Source of the DNA: Clostridia bacterium
GTDB taxonomy: Bacteria > Bacillota > Clostridia > Oscillospirales > Acutalibacteraceae
Assembly (NCBI GenBank): GCA_017474125.1
Contig: JAFVIF010000064.1
Location: 1-43,612 of the forward strand
DNA: 43,612 bases
Direction of reading: 5' to 3'
A program made the translations under genes and the position numbers. Below are positions 1 through 7,603 of this stretch, piece after piece (positions within the stretch are counted from its first letter, which is position 1; the number at the start of each line of letters is the position of its first letter). The notes under the pieces were generated by a model. The model was not told the origin of the DNA, ran no database searches, and saw nothing but the letters and a program-made list of their open reading frames with translations.

Positions 1-535
1 CACTTACAACCGAAACAAGGGTGGACTTACCAACGTTAGGAAAGCCTATAAGGCCAACGTCGGCAAGAAGCTTTAATTCAAGCACAACGTCAAGCTCGTC
101 GCCTGCGGCACCGGGCTTTGCAAAGCGTGGCACCTGACGGGTTGAGTGGGCAAAATGCTGATTACCCCAGCCGCCGTTACCGCCGCGCGCAATAATAACC
201 TGCTCATCCCCCGAAATATCGGCAATAATTTTACCGTTTTCGGCATCCTTAATAAGGGTGCCGCGGGGAACGTTAATAATAAGGTCGTCGGCCGATTTAC
301 CCGTACAGCGTGAAGCCCTGCCGTTTTCACCGTTATCGGCACAGTATTTTCTTTTATACCTAAAATCCGCAAGGGTGGATAAATTATCATCGGCCTTAAA
401 AACGATATTACCGCCTCTGCCGCCGTCACCACCGTCGGGACCGCCTGCCGCAACGTACTTTTCCCTATGGAAGGAAACACAACCGTTTCCGCCGTTGCCC
501 GCTTTAAGATGAATTTTTGCTACGTCAATAAACAT
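1..535 (-). CDS. obgE: Obg family GTPase, N-terminal part (cut by window edge)
   Basis: The first 178 residues are present and the reading frame runs off the left edge. The glycine-rich Obg fold is clear ([27 protein letters not shown]), and it is followed by the start of the GTPase domain with the P-loop GFPNVGKST at the window edge. Obg proteins are ribosome-associated GTPases acting in late 50S assembly and stress control. The start is the ATG at 535, with AAAGGA about 9 bases upstream. The gene is last in the visible rplU-prp-rpmA-obgE order, which is standard for Firmicutes. A hairpin lies between it and rpmA. Identification is firm; the rest of the gene is outside the window. Confidence 0.95.
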   Translation of the reverse strand, partial: MFIDVAKIHLKAGNGGNGCVSFHREKYVAAGGPDGGDGGRGGNIVFKADDNLSTLADFRYKRKYCADNGENGRASRCTGKSADDLIINVPRGTLIKDAENGKIIADISGDEQVIIARGGNGGWGNQHFAHSTRQVPRFAKPGAAGDELDVVLELKLLADVGLIGFPNVGKSTLVSVVS

Positions 536-550
536 TTTTCATTTTCCTTT

Positions 551-583
551 AAAATAAAAGGGCTCAGGAATCCACCTGAGCCC
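551..583 (-). terminator. Hairpin with U-tract between rpmA and obgE
   Basis: A perfect 9-bp stem (GGGCTCAGG at 560-568 with CCTGAGCCC at 575-583, 6-base loop) is followed on the minus strand by TTTTATTTT and then the obgE ribosome binding site. It has the form of an intrinsic terminator. It probably lets only part of the ribosomal-protein transcription pass into obgE. Confidence 0.65.
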
Positions 584-591
584 AAAATGAT

Positions 592-876
592 TTACTGCTC
601 TACAGCGTAAATGCTGACCTGCTTACGGTCACGGCCTACGCGTTCAAACTTAACCTTTCCGTCAATAAGAGCGAAAAGTGTATCGTCAGAACCCTTGCCA
701 ACATTGTTGCCTGCGTGGATATGTGTACCGCGCTGACGTACAAGAATATTACCAGCTAATACAAACTGACCGTCGGCACGCTTAACACCAAGACGCTTAG
801 ACTCACTGTCACGGCCGTTCTTGGTAGAACCCATACCCTTTTTATGGGCGAATAACTGAATGTTAATCTTTAACAT
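592..876 (-). CDS. rpmA: 50S ribosomal protein L27 with cleavable N-terminal extension
   Basis: This is a 94-residue L27, a 50S protein whose N-terminus reaches the peptidyl-transferase centre. It begins [17 protein letters not shown] rather than at the usual AHKKG. This is the Firmicutes-type extension with the LQxFA cleavage motif, which must be removed after the Ala at about residue 10. The protease expected to do that is encoded directly upstream (879-1196). The body matches the family throughout ([36 protein letters not shown]). It is the third gene of the rplU operon, two bases after prp. Confidence 0.97.
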   Translation of the reverse strand: MLKINIQLFAHKKGMGSTKNGRDSESKRLGVKRADGQFVLAGNILVRQRGTHIHAGNNVGKGSDDTLFALIDGKVKFERVGRDRKQVSIYAVEQ

Positions 877-878
877 GA

Positions 879-1196
879 CTACACCTCCGAAAGTATAGAT
901 AATCTGTCGTTGTATTGAAGGGAAAGCTGTTCAATATGGAGCCTGAAGCCCTTTAATACGGCAATAGCTTCTTTACCGGGGTTTTTGACCCGTATTACCA
1001 TAAGACCGTCGTCGACCTGCGTTTCAGCCTTGTCCCCGACAATTTCAATTATGGTATTTGCCGTCATATACGCTGCAGAGGAAACTGCAGAGCAAACAAT
1101 TTTTCCTTCCAAATCGTCACAGTCAAAGGAGCTGTGACCGCTGAGCGAGAAACCGACAGGGATATTCCCCTCAACGAAAAACTTAACCTCGGTCAT
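879..1196 (-). CDS. prp: Ribosomal-processing cysteine protease Prp
   Basis: The product has 105 residues, the normal Prp length. Prp (older names YsxB, DUF464) removes the N-terminal extension of L27, an essential step in Firmicutes that carry the extended form. The catalytic pair is visible: His21 in SGHS and Cys35 in KIVCSAVS, in the family spacing. The gene sits between rplU and rpmA, the conserved arrangement, and its substrate gene rpmA begins three bases after its stop. Function is assigned from family knowledge, active-site residues and context. Confidence 0.93.
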   Translation of the reverse strand: MTEVKFFVEGNIPVGFSLSGHSSFDCDDLEGKIVCSAVSSAAYMTANTIIEIVGDKAETQVDDGLMVIRVKNPGKEAIAVLKGFRLHIEQLSLQYNDRLSILSEV

Positions 1197-1201
1197 ATTA
1201 A

Positions 1202-1507
1202 TTAACCGATTGCCTTGATTTCAACCTTGGTGTACGGCTGTCTGTGACCCTTTTTACGTGCACAGCCCTTCTTGGGTTTGTAGGTAAATACGGTTACCTT
1301 CTTGCCCTTGCCGTTCTTGAGAACTACGCCCTTAACGGTTGCACCCTCTACGTAAGGAGCGCCTACCTTAAGCTCGCCGTCGCTGATAGCTACAACCTTG
1401 TCAAAAACTACTTCGCTTTCAACCTCAGCATTCAGCTTCTCAACATAGATAACATCACCGTCAGTTACACGGTACTGCTTTCCGCCGGTTTCGATAATTG
1501 CGTACAT
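1202..1507 (-). CDS. rplU: 50S ribosomal protein L21
   Basis: This 101-residue protein matches L21 over its full length ([14 protein letters not shown] at the start, [21 protein letters not shown] at the end). L21 is a 23S rRNA-binding protein of the large subunit. The gene is first in the operon and is preceded by a long leader and a strong promoter, consistent with autogenous control as in other L21 operons. The start ATG at 1507 has GGCAGGTG upstream. Confidence 0.97.
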   Translation of the reverse strand: MYAIIETGGKQYRVTDGDVIYVEKLNAEVESEVVFDKVVAISDGELKVGAPYVEGATVKGVVLKNGKGKKVTVFTYKPKKGCARKKGHRQPYTKVEIKAIG

Positions 1508-1595
1508 TTTGTTGCACCTGCCTTAATTCAGTCTCGCTAAAGTGAGGCGTATGCTTTTAGGCATAACTTAACAAGCCTCCAATATGCGGCTCTAT
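1508..1595 (-). promoter_or_regulatory. Putative L21 leader in the rplU 5-prime UTR
   Basis: The promoter at 1597-1625 implies an untranslated leader of about 85 nt. It contains a hairpin TATGC/GCATA (1550-1554 with 1561-1565) and an imperfect CTC/GAG helix just 3-prime of it. Length, position and the run into GGCAGGTG before the start fit the L21 leader seen upstream of rplU in many Firmicutes. A covariance-model match was not run. Confidence 0.55.
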
Positions 1596-1596
1596 T

Positions 1597-1625
1597 ATTC
1601 TACCACTACGACTTCAATTTGTCAA
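1597..1625 (-). promoter_or_regulatory. SigA-type promoter of the rplU operon
   Basis: On the minus strand TTGACA (1620-1625) and TAGAAT (1597-1602) are separated by exactly 17 bases, close to the consensus. Transcription should start near 1590. Confidence 0.75.
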
Positions 1626-1647
1626 GCACTATTTTTTCAGCATTTTA

Positions 1648-1677
1648 TTGACTAATTACATACCCTTATGGTAAAAT
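1648..1677 (+). promoter_or_regulatory. Likely promoter of the SDR gene
   Basis: TTGACT (1648-1653) and TAAAAT (1672-1677) are separated by 18 bases and lie about 29 bases before the start codon. A ribosome binding site (AAAGGGGGA) follows. Confidence 0.55.
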
Positions 1678-1705
1678 ATTTTTAGTAAAGTAAAGGGGGA
1701 TTTTT

Positions 1706-2467
1706 ATGATAACTGCAATTATTACAGGTGCTTCCTCGGGCCTTGGAAGAGAGTTTGCCTTGGCTATTAAAAAACGCTGTCCCGACGTTGAATCCTTTTG
1801 GCTTATTGCACGCAGAGCAGACCGCTTAAACGCGCTTGCCGAAGAACTCGGTAAGGACAACTGCTACGTATTACCTATTGATATTGTGAGCGAAGAGGGA
1901 ATTAAGGAATTTATCGATTCACTAAAAGATATTGTTCCCGAAATTAAATACCTTATTAATAACGCAGGCTTTGGAAAGCTTGACGATTTTAAAAACATTC
2001 CCTCAAAGGCTTCCTACGACCAAATTAACCTTAACTGCGGCGCCCTTACCGTTATTACGAGGGAAGCTCTGCCGTATATGATAAAGGGCGGCGAAATTAT
2101 TAACGTTTCCTCCATTGCCTCCTTTGCGCCCAATCCCCGTATGGCGGTATACAGCTCCACCAAGGCTTTTGTTACAAGCTTCAGCCGAGCCTTAAGGGAG
2201 GAATTAAAGGCCGACGGCATAAACGTGCTTGCCGTTTGCCCCGGCCCTATGGATACTGAATTTTTGCCGATTGCCAATATTGCAAAGGGAACCTCGAAAA
2301 TGTTTGATACCCTGCCACGCTCAAAGCCCAAAAGAGTGGCCAAAAAGGCGCTTAAATATTCAGCCCGCAAAAAAGCGGTTTACACGCCGAAATTATTCTT
2401 TAAGTTTTATAGGTTTATAGCAAAAATACTTCCCGTAAGCCTTGTAGTAAAATTCGCAAAAACTTAA
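1706..2467 (+). CDS. Short-chain dehydrogenase/reductase (SDR)
   Basis: This is a classical SDR of 253 residues, predicted to be a cytoplasmic NAD(P)(H)-dependent oxidoreductase. The cofactor-binding TGASSGLG is at residues 7-14 and NNAG at 85-88. The catalytic Ser is in VSS at about 135-136, and Tyr149/Lys153 are in YSSTK. PGPMDT follows, as in the family. The arginine pair after the second strand (IARRADR) hints at NADPH preference; that is inference. The substrate cannot be told from sequence. It has its own promoter and is monocistronic or partly read into sigK, with a hairpin between the two genes. Confidence 0.9.
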   Translation: MITAIITGASSGLGREFALAIKKRCPDVESFWLIARRADRLNALAEELGKDNCYVLPIDIVSEEGIKEFIDSLKDIVPEIKYLINNAGFGKLDDFKNIPSKASYDQINLNCGALTVITREALPYMIKGGEIINVSSIASFAPNPRMAVYSSTKAFVTSFSRALREELKADGINVLAVCPGPMDTEFLPIANIAKGTSKMFDTLPRSKPKRVAKKALKYSARKKAVYTPKLFFKFYRFIAKILPVSLVVKFAKT

Positions 2468-2481
2468 ACGGGACATACAAG

Positions 2482-2528
2482 AAACCCCCTTCCCCTTCAT
2501 ATATATTGTTGAAGGAGAGAGGGGTTTT
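2482..2528 (+). promoter_or_regulatory. Long hairpin covering the sigK ribosome binding site
   Basis: AAACCCC (2482-2488) pairs with GGGGTTT (2521-2527), and CCTTCA (2494-2499) pairs with TGAAGG (2510-2515); weak pairs lie between. The 3-prime arm contains GGAGAG, the only Shine-Dalgarno-like sequence before the sigK ATG at 2529. The stem is followed by TTTT. It could be the terminator of the SDR gene, a translation-blocking hairpin for sigK, or both. Confidence 0.6.
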
Positions 2529-3206
2529 ATGTTTTTAAGCATTCTTGCTAAAATTTTATCCGCCTTTATGTTTTTGGCGCTTCACGTAAGCAAGGGCGGT
2601 AATTTTCCGCCGCCGCTGAGTGCTAAGGAGGAAAAGGAATTACTTATTAAAAGCGGTCAGGGCGACGAAGCGGCGCGAAACCGACTTATTGAACACAACC
2701 TGCGTTTGGTAGCCCACATAACCAAAAAGTATTACGGCAGTGCCGACCCTGACGACCTTATTTCCATTGGAACCATAGGTCTTATTAAGGGTGTTTCCAC
2801 CTTCAATCCCGAAAAGGGCAGCCGCCTTGCAACCTACGCCGCAAGGTGCATTGAAAATGAAATTTTAATGTACTTTAGGGCGGGCAAAAAAACAGCTCAG
2901 GACGTATCCTTTTCAGACACCATAGACACCGACAAGGACGGCAACACGCTGACTATAGGGGATATTATTGCCGACAACAGCGACATTGCCGAAGAAATTG
3001 ATTTGAAAATCAAAACCAAGCGGCTCTATGAAATTTTACCCATTGCCCTTGACGAACGGGAAAAGGAAATAATAATTCTGCGCTACGGACTTGGTACGGG
3101 CGAGCAATTAACACAGCAGGAAATAGCCGACAGACTGCACATTTCACGCTCCTACGTTTCGCGTATAGAAAAGGCGGCGCTTAAAAAATTAAGACCTTAC
3201 TTCTAA
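2529..3206 (+). CDS. sigK: RNA polymerase sporulation sigma factor SigK
   Basis: The product has 225 residues. A hydrophobic N-terminus of about 20 residues (MFLSILAKILSAFMFLALHVS) resembles the pro-sequence of sigma-K, and the FPPPLS motif follows, equivalent to FPQPLS in the family. Region 2 is well conserved (RLIEHNLRLVAHITKKYYG, DDLISIGTIGLIKGVSTFNPEKGSRLATYAARCIENEILMYFR), and so is the region 4 helix-turn-helix (LTQQEIADRLHISRSYVSRIEKAALKKLRPYF). Sigma-K directs late mother-cell transcription in sporulation after proteolytic activation. The reading frame is uninterrupted, so there is no skin-type insertion. SigE is the alternative identity, but the start of the mature region fits SigK better. 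Confidence 0.88.
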   Translation: MFLSILAKILSAFMFLALHVSKGGNFPPPLSAKEEKELLIKSGQGDEAARNRLIEHNLRLVAHITKKYYGSADPDDLISIGTIGLIKGVSTFNPEKGSRLATYAARCIENEILMYFRAGKKTAQDVSFSDTIDTDKDGNTLTIGDIIADNSDIAEEIDLKIKTKRLYEILPIALDEREKEIIILRYGLGTGEQLTQQEIADRLHISRSYVSRIEKAALKKLRPYF

Positions 3207-3221
3207 GCGAAGTAAGGTCTT
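3191..3221. terminator. Bidirectional terminator between sigK and the aminopeptidase operon
   Basis: A perfect 13-bp stem (AAGACCTTACTTC at 3191-3203 with its complement at 3209-3221, loop TAAGC) overlaps the sigK stop codon. On the minus strand it is followed by AATTTTTT, a good U-tract, so it terminates the convergent operon and probably sigK as well. Confidence 0.85.
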
Positions 3222-3227
3222 AATTAA

Positions 3228-4625
3228 TTATTTGCAAAATTCGTACATAGCTCTGTAGCACATATACACGTCGAACTTTGAGGTGGTTTCAAAGGGAGCG
3301 TGCATTGAAAGCACGGGAACACCAAGGTCAACTACGTCGACACCAAGGTTTGCAATATACATAGCAACCGTACCGCCGCCGCCAAGATCCACTCTGCCAA
3401 GCTCACCCGTTTGCCAAGCGATACCCGCTTTGTCAAGCATATTTCTTATTTCGGCAACGTATTCGGCAGAAGCATCGCTCGTGCCCGATTTACCCCTTGC
3501 TCCCGTGTACTTGGTTACACAAACGCCTCTGTTAATGCGGGCGGCATTACGTCTTTCCATTACGTCCTGGAAGGTGGGGTCAAGGGCGGCGTTAACGTCT
3601 GCAGAAAGGCAACGGGAAGCCCTTAAAGCAACCGTTACATCCTTGCCCTGCATTTTGGCAATATCACCGATTACGTATTTAAGGAAGGCGGAATTAAGTC
3701 CCGTATTACCGTCCGAGCCTATTTCTTCCTTATCGGCAAGCACCGCTACAGCGGTTTTCTCGGGGATTTTCACGTCGATTATTGCTCTTAAAGCGGGGTA
3801 AGCGCAAACTCTGTCATCCTGACCGTAGGCGCCAATCATAGAACGGTCGAAGCCTATATCACAGGCCTTTGCCGCAGGCACGCATTCCAGCTCTGCCGAC
3901 AAAAAGTCGTGCTCGGTTATGCCGTACTTCTCATAAAGAATATTAAGGATATTAAGCTTAACAAGCTCGCTTGCGCTGTCATCCTTAAAGGGCATACTGC
4001 CCACTAAAAGGTTAAGCTCCTCACCTCTTATACCGTCGGAAAGAGTGCGCTTGCTCTGCTCCTGCGCAAGATGAGGTAAAAGGTCGTTAACAACGAATTT
4101 TGGCTCGTCTTCCTTTTCGCCGATGCACACTCTTATAACGGTGCCGTCAGCCTTAACGAAAACGCCGTGAAGCGCCATAGGTACGGCAGTCCATTGATAC
4201 TTTTTAATGCCGCCGTAATAATGAGTTTTAAACAGCGCCATATCAATTTCCTCGTAAAGAGGATTGGGCTTAAGGTCAAGACGGGGAGAGTCAATATGAG
4301 CGGCCGTAATGTTAACACCCTTTTCAACGTCCTTTTCGCCTATTACCGCAAAGGCTACCGCCTTACCGCGGTTATTAAAGTAAACCCTGTCGCCCGCCTT
4401 ATAGGTCTTACCTGAGATAAAGGGCTCAAAGCCGTTGGCAACAGCCAAAGCAATGGCAACCTCGTTGGCTTCTCTTTCGGTTTTGGCTTCATCCAAAAAC
4501 CTTTTATAATCCTCGCAAAAACCGAAGGCCTTCTCTATTGTTTCATCATCGGCAGTATTTAAGGCGCTTTTGCCGTTTATCATAAGCTTTTCCTTTAAAA
4601 GCTCTGCTTTACTTTTTTCACTCAT
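3228..4625 (-). CDS. M18 family zinc aminopeptidase
   Basis: This is a 465-residue cytosolic metallopeptidase of family M18 (aspartyl aminopeptidase-like), which removes N-terminal residues from peptides. Metal ligands and catalytic residues can be placed: His110 and Asp112 (AHIDSPRLD), Asp270/271 (YGQDDRVCA), Glu300/Glu301 (DKEEIGSDG), Asp343 (SADVNAA) and His442 (SMHAPFE). The length is normal for the family. The gene begins two bases after coaE stops and is last in the DUF951-prfA-sua5-coaE operon, so it shares their promoter. Exact peptide preference is unknown. Confidence 0.92.
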   Translation of the reverse strand: MSEKSKAELLKEKLMINGKSALNTADDETIEKAFGFCEDYKRFLDEAKTEREANEVAIALAVANGFEPFISGKTYKAGDRVYFNNRGKAVAFAVIGEKDVEKGVNITAAHIDSPRLDLKPNPLYEEIDMALFKTHYYGGIKKYQWTAVPMALHGVFVKADGTVIRVCIGEKEDEPKFVVNDLLPHLAQEQSKRTLSDGIRGEELNLLVGSMPFKDDSASELVKLNILNILYEKYGITEHDFLSAELECVPAAKACDIGFDRSMIGAYGQDDRVCAYPALRAIIDVKIPEKTAVAVLADKEEIGSDGNTGLNSAFLKYVIGDIAKMQGKDVTVALRASRCLSADVNAALDPTFQDVMERRNAARINRGVCVTKYTGARGKSGTSDASAEYVAEIRNMLDKAGIAWQTGELGRVDLGGGGTVAMYIANLGVDVVDLGVPVLSMHAPFETTSKFDVYMCYRAMYEFCK

Positions 4626-4627
4626 AA

Positions 4628-5215
4628 TTATTCCTCCACTAACGTATTAATTATTCCCTGTGCTTGCTTTAAAAATTCGGCAACACTTGAATTGTTATAA
4701 ATAACGTAATCGGCGCGGGAAATATAAAAGTCATCATTTTTCCCTGCCGCCATTCTCGTTTCGGCCTGTTCCCTGCTCAAATTGTCCCTTTCAATAATGC
4801 GTTGTTTTCTTATTTCGCTGTCGCTGAGCACCGCTATCACACATGAGCAAAGCTCGTCGAGTCCACTTTCAAAAAGGGTCGGTGCATCAAGAAGCACACA
4901 TTCCTTATCGCTTTTTTCAATTTGAGCGAAAACCTCGGTCAAAATAAAGGGAAAGGTAATTTCCTCTAAAAGTGCTTTGGTTTCTTCGTTTTTAAAGGCG
5001 CGTAACGCTAAAAGTCTTCGGTCAAGAGCGCCATCCTTAATAATATCCTTGCCAAACGCTTCACTCAGACGCAAAAGGCATTCACTTCCGTTTTGCGTAA
5101 CAAATCGTGAAAGCTTGTCGCAATCAATAACGCAGATTCCGTTTTGTTGGGCAAGGAGAGAAAAACTGCTTTTCCCCGAACCTGTCGGGCCGGTTAATCC
5201 TATAATATTTTTCAT
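4628..5215 (-). CDS. coaE: Dephospho-CoA kinase
   Basis: CoaE catalyses the last step of coenzyme A synthesis, ATP-dependent phosphorylation of the 3-prime OH of dephospho-CoA. The 195-residue protein has the P-loop GPTGSGKS at 9-16, the following VIDCDKLSR (substrate region) and the LID-type segment RIIERDNLSREQAETRMAAG. Its ATG overlaps the stop of the upstream sua5 gene by four bases (ATGA), which indicates translational coupling. Confidence 0.94.
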   Translation of the reverse strand: MKNIIGLTGPTGSGKSSFSLLAQQNGICVIDCDKLSRFVTQNGSECLLRLSEAFGKDIIKDGALDRRLLALRAFKNEETKALLEEITFPFILTEVFAQIEKSDKECVLLDAPTLFESGLDELCSCVIAVLSDSEIRKQRIIERDNLSREQAETRMAAGKNDDFYISRADYVIYNNSSVAEFLKQAQGIINTLVEE

Positions 5216-6228
5216 AGCTTCACCACGTTGAAGGCGCAGGCGCGTATAAGCCTGTTGTATACCGCAAGCCCTACACCGCTTTTTTCGGGGGCGTGCACGT
5301 AAGCCTTTTTAATATTTTTTAAATCAAGCTCACGAAGAATCGAGAAAATACGCTGAGCCATAGTATCGGGATCACTCTCCACTCCGTAAACGAAGGCCTC
5401 ACCCTTTATTTTATCTCTTTCCTCGCTAAAGCATACGGCGGCGACGCCCTGCCCGTTCACAAAGCTGCAAAAGCTTTCGCTGTCTCCCTCCACAAGATAA
5501 AGAGCTGTTTTGGGAGCATAATGCTTATACTTCATACCGGGGGAAGCCACACGCTCACCCCTTTCGGGCTCGCTTAAAATTGCTTTATCAATAATAACGC
5601 TATCAAAAACCTCTTTTAGCATTTCCACCGTAACAGCACCGGGCCTTAACAGTCTGGCACTGTTTTCACTAACGCTTATTACGGTAGATTCAACGCCAAC
5701 CTTACAGTCGTCTCCCATAACGACGGCATCAATTTTGCCGTCAAGGTCGTTTAAAACGTGAAGCGCCGTTGTAGGACTCGGAGAGCCCGAAATATTGGCT
5801 GACGGCGCGGCAAGAGGAAGCTTTGCCGCCGTTATAATATCCCTTGCCGTTTTATCCTCGGGCATTCTTACGGCAACAGTGCTGAGCCCTGCCGAAACAG
5901 CCTTACAAACGTAGCCACTGCTTGGCAGTACCATAGTAAGAGGCCCCGGCCAAAAGCGTTCTGCACAGCGATAGGCGCTTTCGGGCACGTCCTTGGCTAT
6001 TTTATTAAGCATTTCTATACTGTCAATATGAACGATAAGCGGATTATCCTGCGGCCTGCCCTTTGCGGCAAAAACGCTGTTAATAGCCTTTTGGTCCAAA
6101 GCCGAAGCCGCAAGGCCGTAAACCGTTTCGGTAGGAATGGCAACCACACCGCCGCCTTTTAAAATTTCGGCCGCCTCATTTATACTTTTTTCTCTGCTTT
6201 CACAAAGATAAAGTCTTTTAGTTTCCAT
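5212..6228 (-). CDS. ywlC: L-threonylcarbamoyladenylate synthase (Sua5/YwlC type)
   Basis: This enzyme makes threonylcarbamoyl-AMP from Thr, bicarbonate and ATP for the t6A modification at position 37 of ANN-decoding tRNAs. At 338 residues it is the long Sua5 form: an N-terminal YrdC domain (PTETVYGLAA, KGRPQDNPLIVHI, SANISGSPSPT) plus a C-terminal Sua5 domain (SPGMKYKHYAPK at the junction). It lies between prfA (one-base overlap) and coaE (four-base overlap). The prfA-sua5 pairing is common in Firmicutes. Confidence 0.93.
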   Translation of the reverse strand: METKRLYLCESREKSINEAAEILKGGGVVAIPTETVYGLAASALDQKAINSVFAAKGRPQDNPLIVHIDSIEMLNKIAKDVPESAYRCAERFWPGPLTMVLPSSGYVCKAVSAGLSTVAVRMPEDKTARDIITAAKLPLAAPSANISGSPSPTTALHVLNDLDGKIDAVVMGDDCKVGVESTVISVSENSARLLRPGAVTVEMLKEVFDSVIIDKAILSEPERGERVASPGMKYKHYAPKTALYLVEGDSESFCSFVNGQGVAAVCFSEERDKIKGEAFVYGVESDPDTMAQRIFSILRELDLKNIKKAYVHAPEKSGVGLAVYNRLIRACAFNVVKL

Positions 6229-7304
6229 TAAGAATTTTCCTCGTTTTTAAGCATTTCTGCTCTGTAATAGGTAATAAGCGCATCAACAACCTCGTCAATA
6301 TCGCCGTTCATTATTTGCTCAATTTTATAAAGAGTCAGGCCTATTCTATGGTCGGTTACTCTGCCCTGAGGGAAGTTATAGGTTCTTATTCTTTCGCTTC
6401 TGTCCCCCGTACCAACCTGCGACTTTCTGTCGTTAGCAATAGCCTCATCCTGCTCACGCTGTGCCTGTTCAAAAAGGCGGGCGCGAAGCACCTTTAAGGC
6501 CTTATCTTTGTTTTTGTGCTGGCTTCTTTCATCCTGACACTCAACAACCATACCGCTGGGAATATGAGTAACACGAATGGCAGAGGAGGTCTTATTAATA
6601 TGCTGACCGCCTGCGCCACTGCTTCGGAAGGTGTCGATTTTTAAATCCTTAGGGTCAATTTCAAGCTCAACCTCTTCAGCCTCGGGAAGCACCGCTACCG
6701 TTGTAGTGGAGGTGTGAATACGTCCCTGAGTTTCGGTGTCGGGCACACGCTGTACTCGGTGAACACCGCTTTCGTACTTCATTCTGGAATACGCGCCTGC
6801 GCCGTCGATGCTAAAGGAAATTTCCTTATAGCCGCCAAGCTCGGTTTCGTTTTCGTTAATAACCTCAACGTGCCAGCCTTTTTTCTCGGCATACATAGTA
6901 TACATACGGTAAAGAGAGCCTGCAAACAAAGCCGATTCCTCACCGCCTGCACCCGCTCTGATTTCAACTATAACGCTTTTATCGTCGTTGGGGTCCTTAG
7001 GCAAAAGCAAAATTTTGAGCTCGTCGGAAAAGATTTTTACCTTCTCTATTGATTCCTTTAATTCCTCTTCAACAAGCTCCTTAAAATCCTTATCAAGTCC
7101 ACCTGCTTCAAGAAGCTCTCTCGCTTCCTTTTCATTATTTACTGCAATCTTATACTCCCTGTATTTTTCAATAATGGGGGTCATACCGCTGTATTCCTTG
7201 CTAAGCTTAGTGTAAAGGGCGCTGTCGTTAATTACCTCGGGACGGGTAAGCTGCATACCCATTTCTTCATATCTTTGCTCAGCAGCTTCAAGCTTTTCAA
7301 ACAT
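6228..7304 (-). CDS. prfA: Peptide chain release factor 1
   Basis: RF1 terminates translation at UAA and UAG. This protein has 358 residues, the usual length. The peptidyl-tRNA hydrolysis motif GGQ is at 232-234 in [21 protein letters not shown]. The stop-codon recognition tripeptide of the PxT class reads Pro188-Asp189-Thr190; the middle residue is variable in the family. It starts one base inside the DUF951 stop (TAATG) and ends one base inside the sua5 start, so the operon is tightly coupled. Confidence 0.96.
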   Translation of the reverse strand: MFEKLEAAEQRYEEMGMQLTRPEVINDSALYTKLSKEYSGMTPIIEKYREYKIAVNNEKEARELLEAGGLDKDFKELVEEELKESIEKVKIFSDELKILLLPKDPNDDKSVIVEIRAGAGGEESALFAGSLYRMYTMYAEKKGWHVEVINENETELGGYKEISFSIDGAGAYSRMKYESGVHRVQRVPDTETQGRIHTSTTTVAVLPEAEEVELEIDPKDLKIDTFRSSGAGGQHINKTSSAIRVTHIPSGMVVECQDERSQHKNKDKALKVLRARLFEQAQREQDEAIANDRKSQVGTGDRSERIRTYNFPQGRVTDHRIGLTLYKIEQIMNGDIDEVVDALITYYRAEMLKNEENS

Positions 7305-7492
7305 TAATTTTCTCCCTCACGTATAATTTTCTTTATATTTTTTTCGCAGGCAACCCTTGTAAGCATAACCTCTCTGCCGCACTGCGTGCATTTTATACGA
7401 AAGTCCATACCTATTCTAAGAACCAAAAATTTATCACATCCGCAGGGGTGTTTCTTTTTCATTTGCAAAAGGTCGTTAAGCCTTACGTCCAT
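7304..7492 (-). CDS. DUF951 family small zinc-binding-like protein
   Basis: A 62-residue protein matching the DUF951 family of Firmicutes: [44 protein letters not shown]. It has a CxC plus CxxC cysteine set that could hold one zinc ion. Its function is unknown. It is first in the operon with prfA and has a well-formed promoter upstream. Its stop overlaps the prfA start by one base. Confidence 0.85.
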   Translation of the reverse strand: MDVRLNDLLQMKKKHPCGCDKFLVLRIGMDFRIKCTQCGREVMLTRVACEKNIKKIIREGEN

Positions 7493-7524
7493 AAGTATTC
7501 CCTCCGTATTCCATAATCTATTAT

Positions 7525-7553
7525 ATTATACAATATTTTCCGCAATATAGCAA
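7525..7553 (-). promoter_or_regulatory. Promoter of the DUF951-prfA-sua5-coaE-M18 operon
   Basis: On the minus strand TTGCTA (7548-7553) and TATAAT (7525-7530) are separated by 17 bases. They lie 33 bases before the DUF951 start codon, with GGAGGG as ribosome binding site between. Confidence 0.7.
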
Positions 7554-7569
7554 TAATGCATATAAAAAA

Positions 7570-7600
7570 ATATCCTTGGAAACCAAGGATATTTTTTATT
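7570..7600 (-). terminator. Terminator of the large dockerin gene
   Basis: A 10-bp perfect stem (ATATCCTTGG at 7570-7579 with 7583-7592, 3-base loop) flanked by T-rich and A-rich tracts just past the stop of the dockerin gene. It has T-runs on both strands, so it may work in either direction. Confidence 0.8.
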
Positions 7601-7603
7601 TTT

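Noticed and set aside
2529..3206. A skin-type interruption of sigK
   Set aside because: The reading frame runs from the pro-sequence to region 4 without a break.
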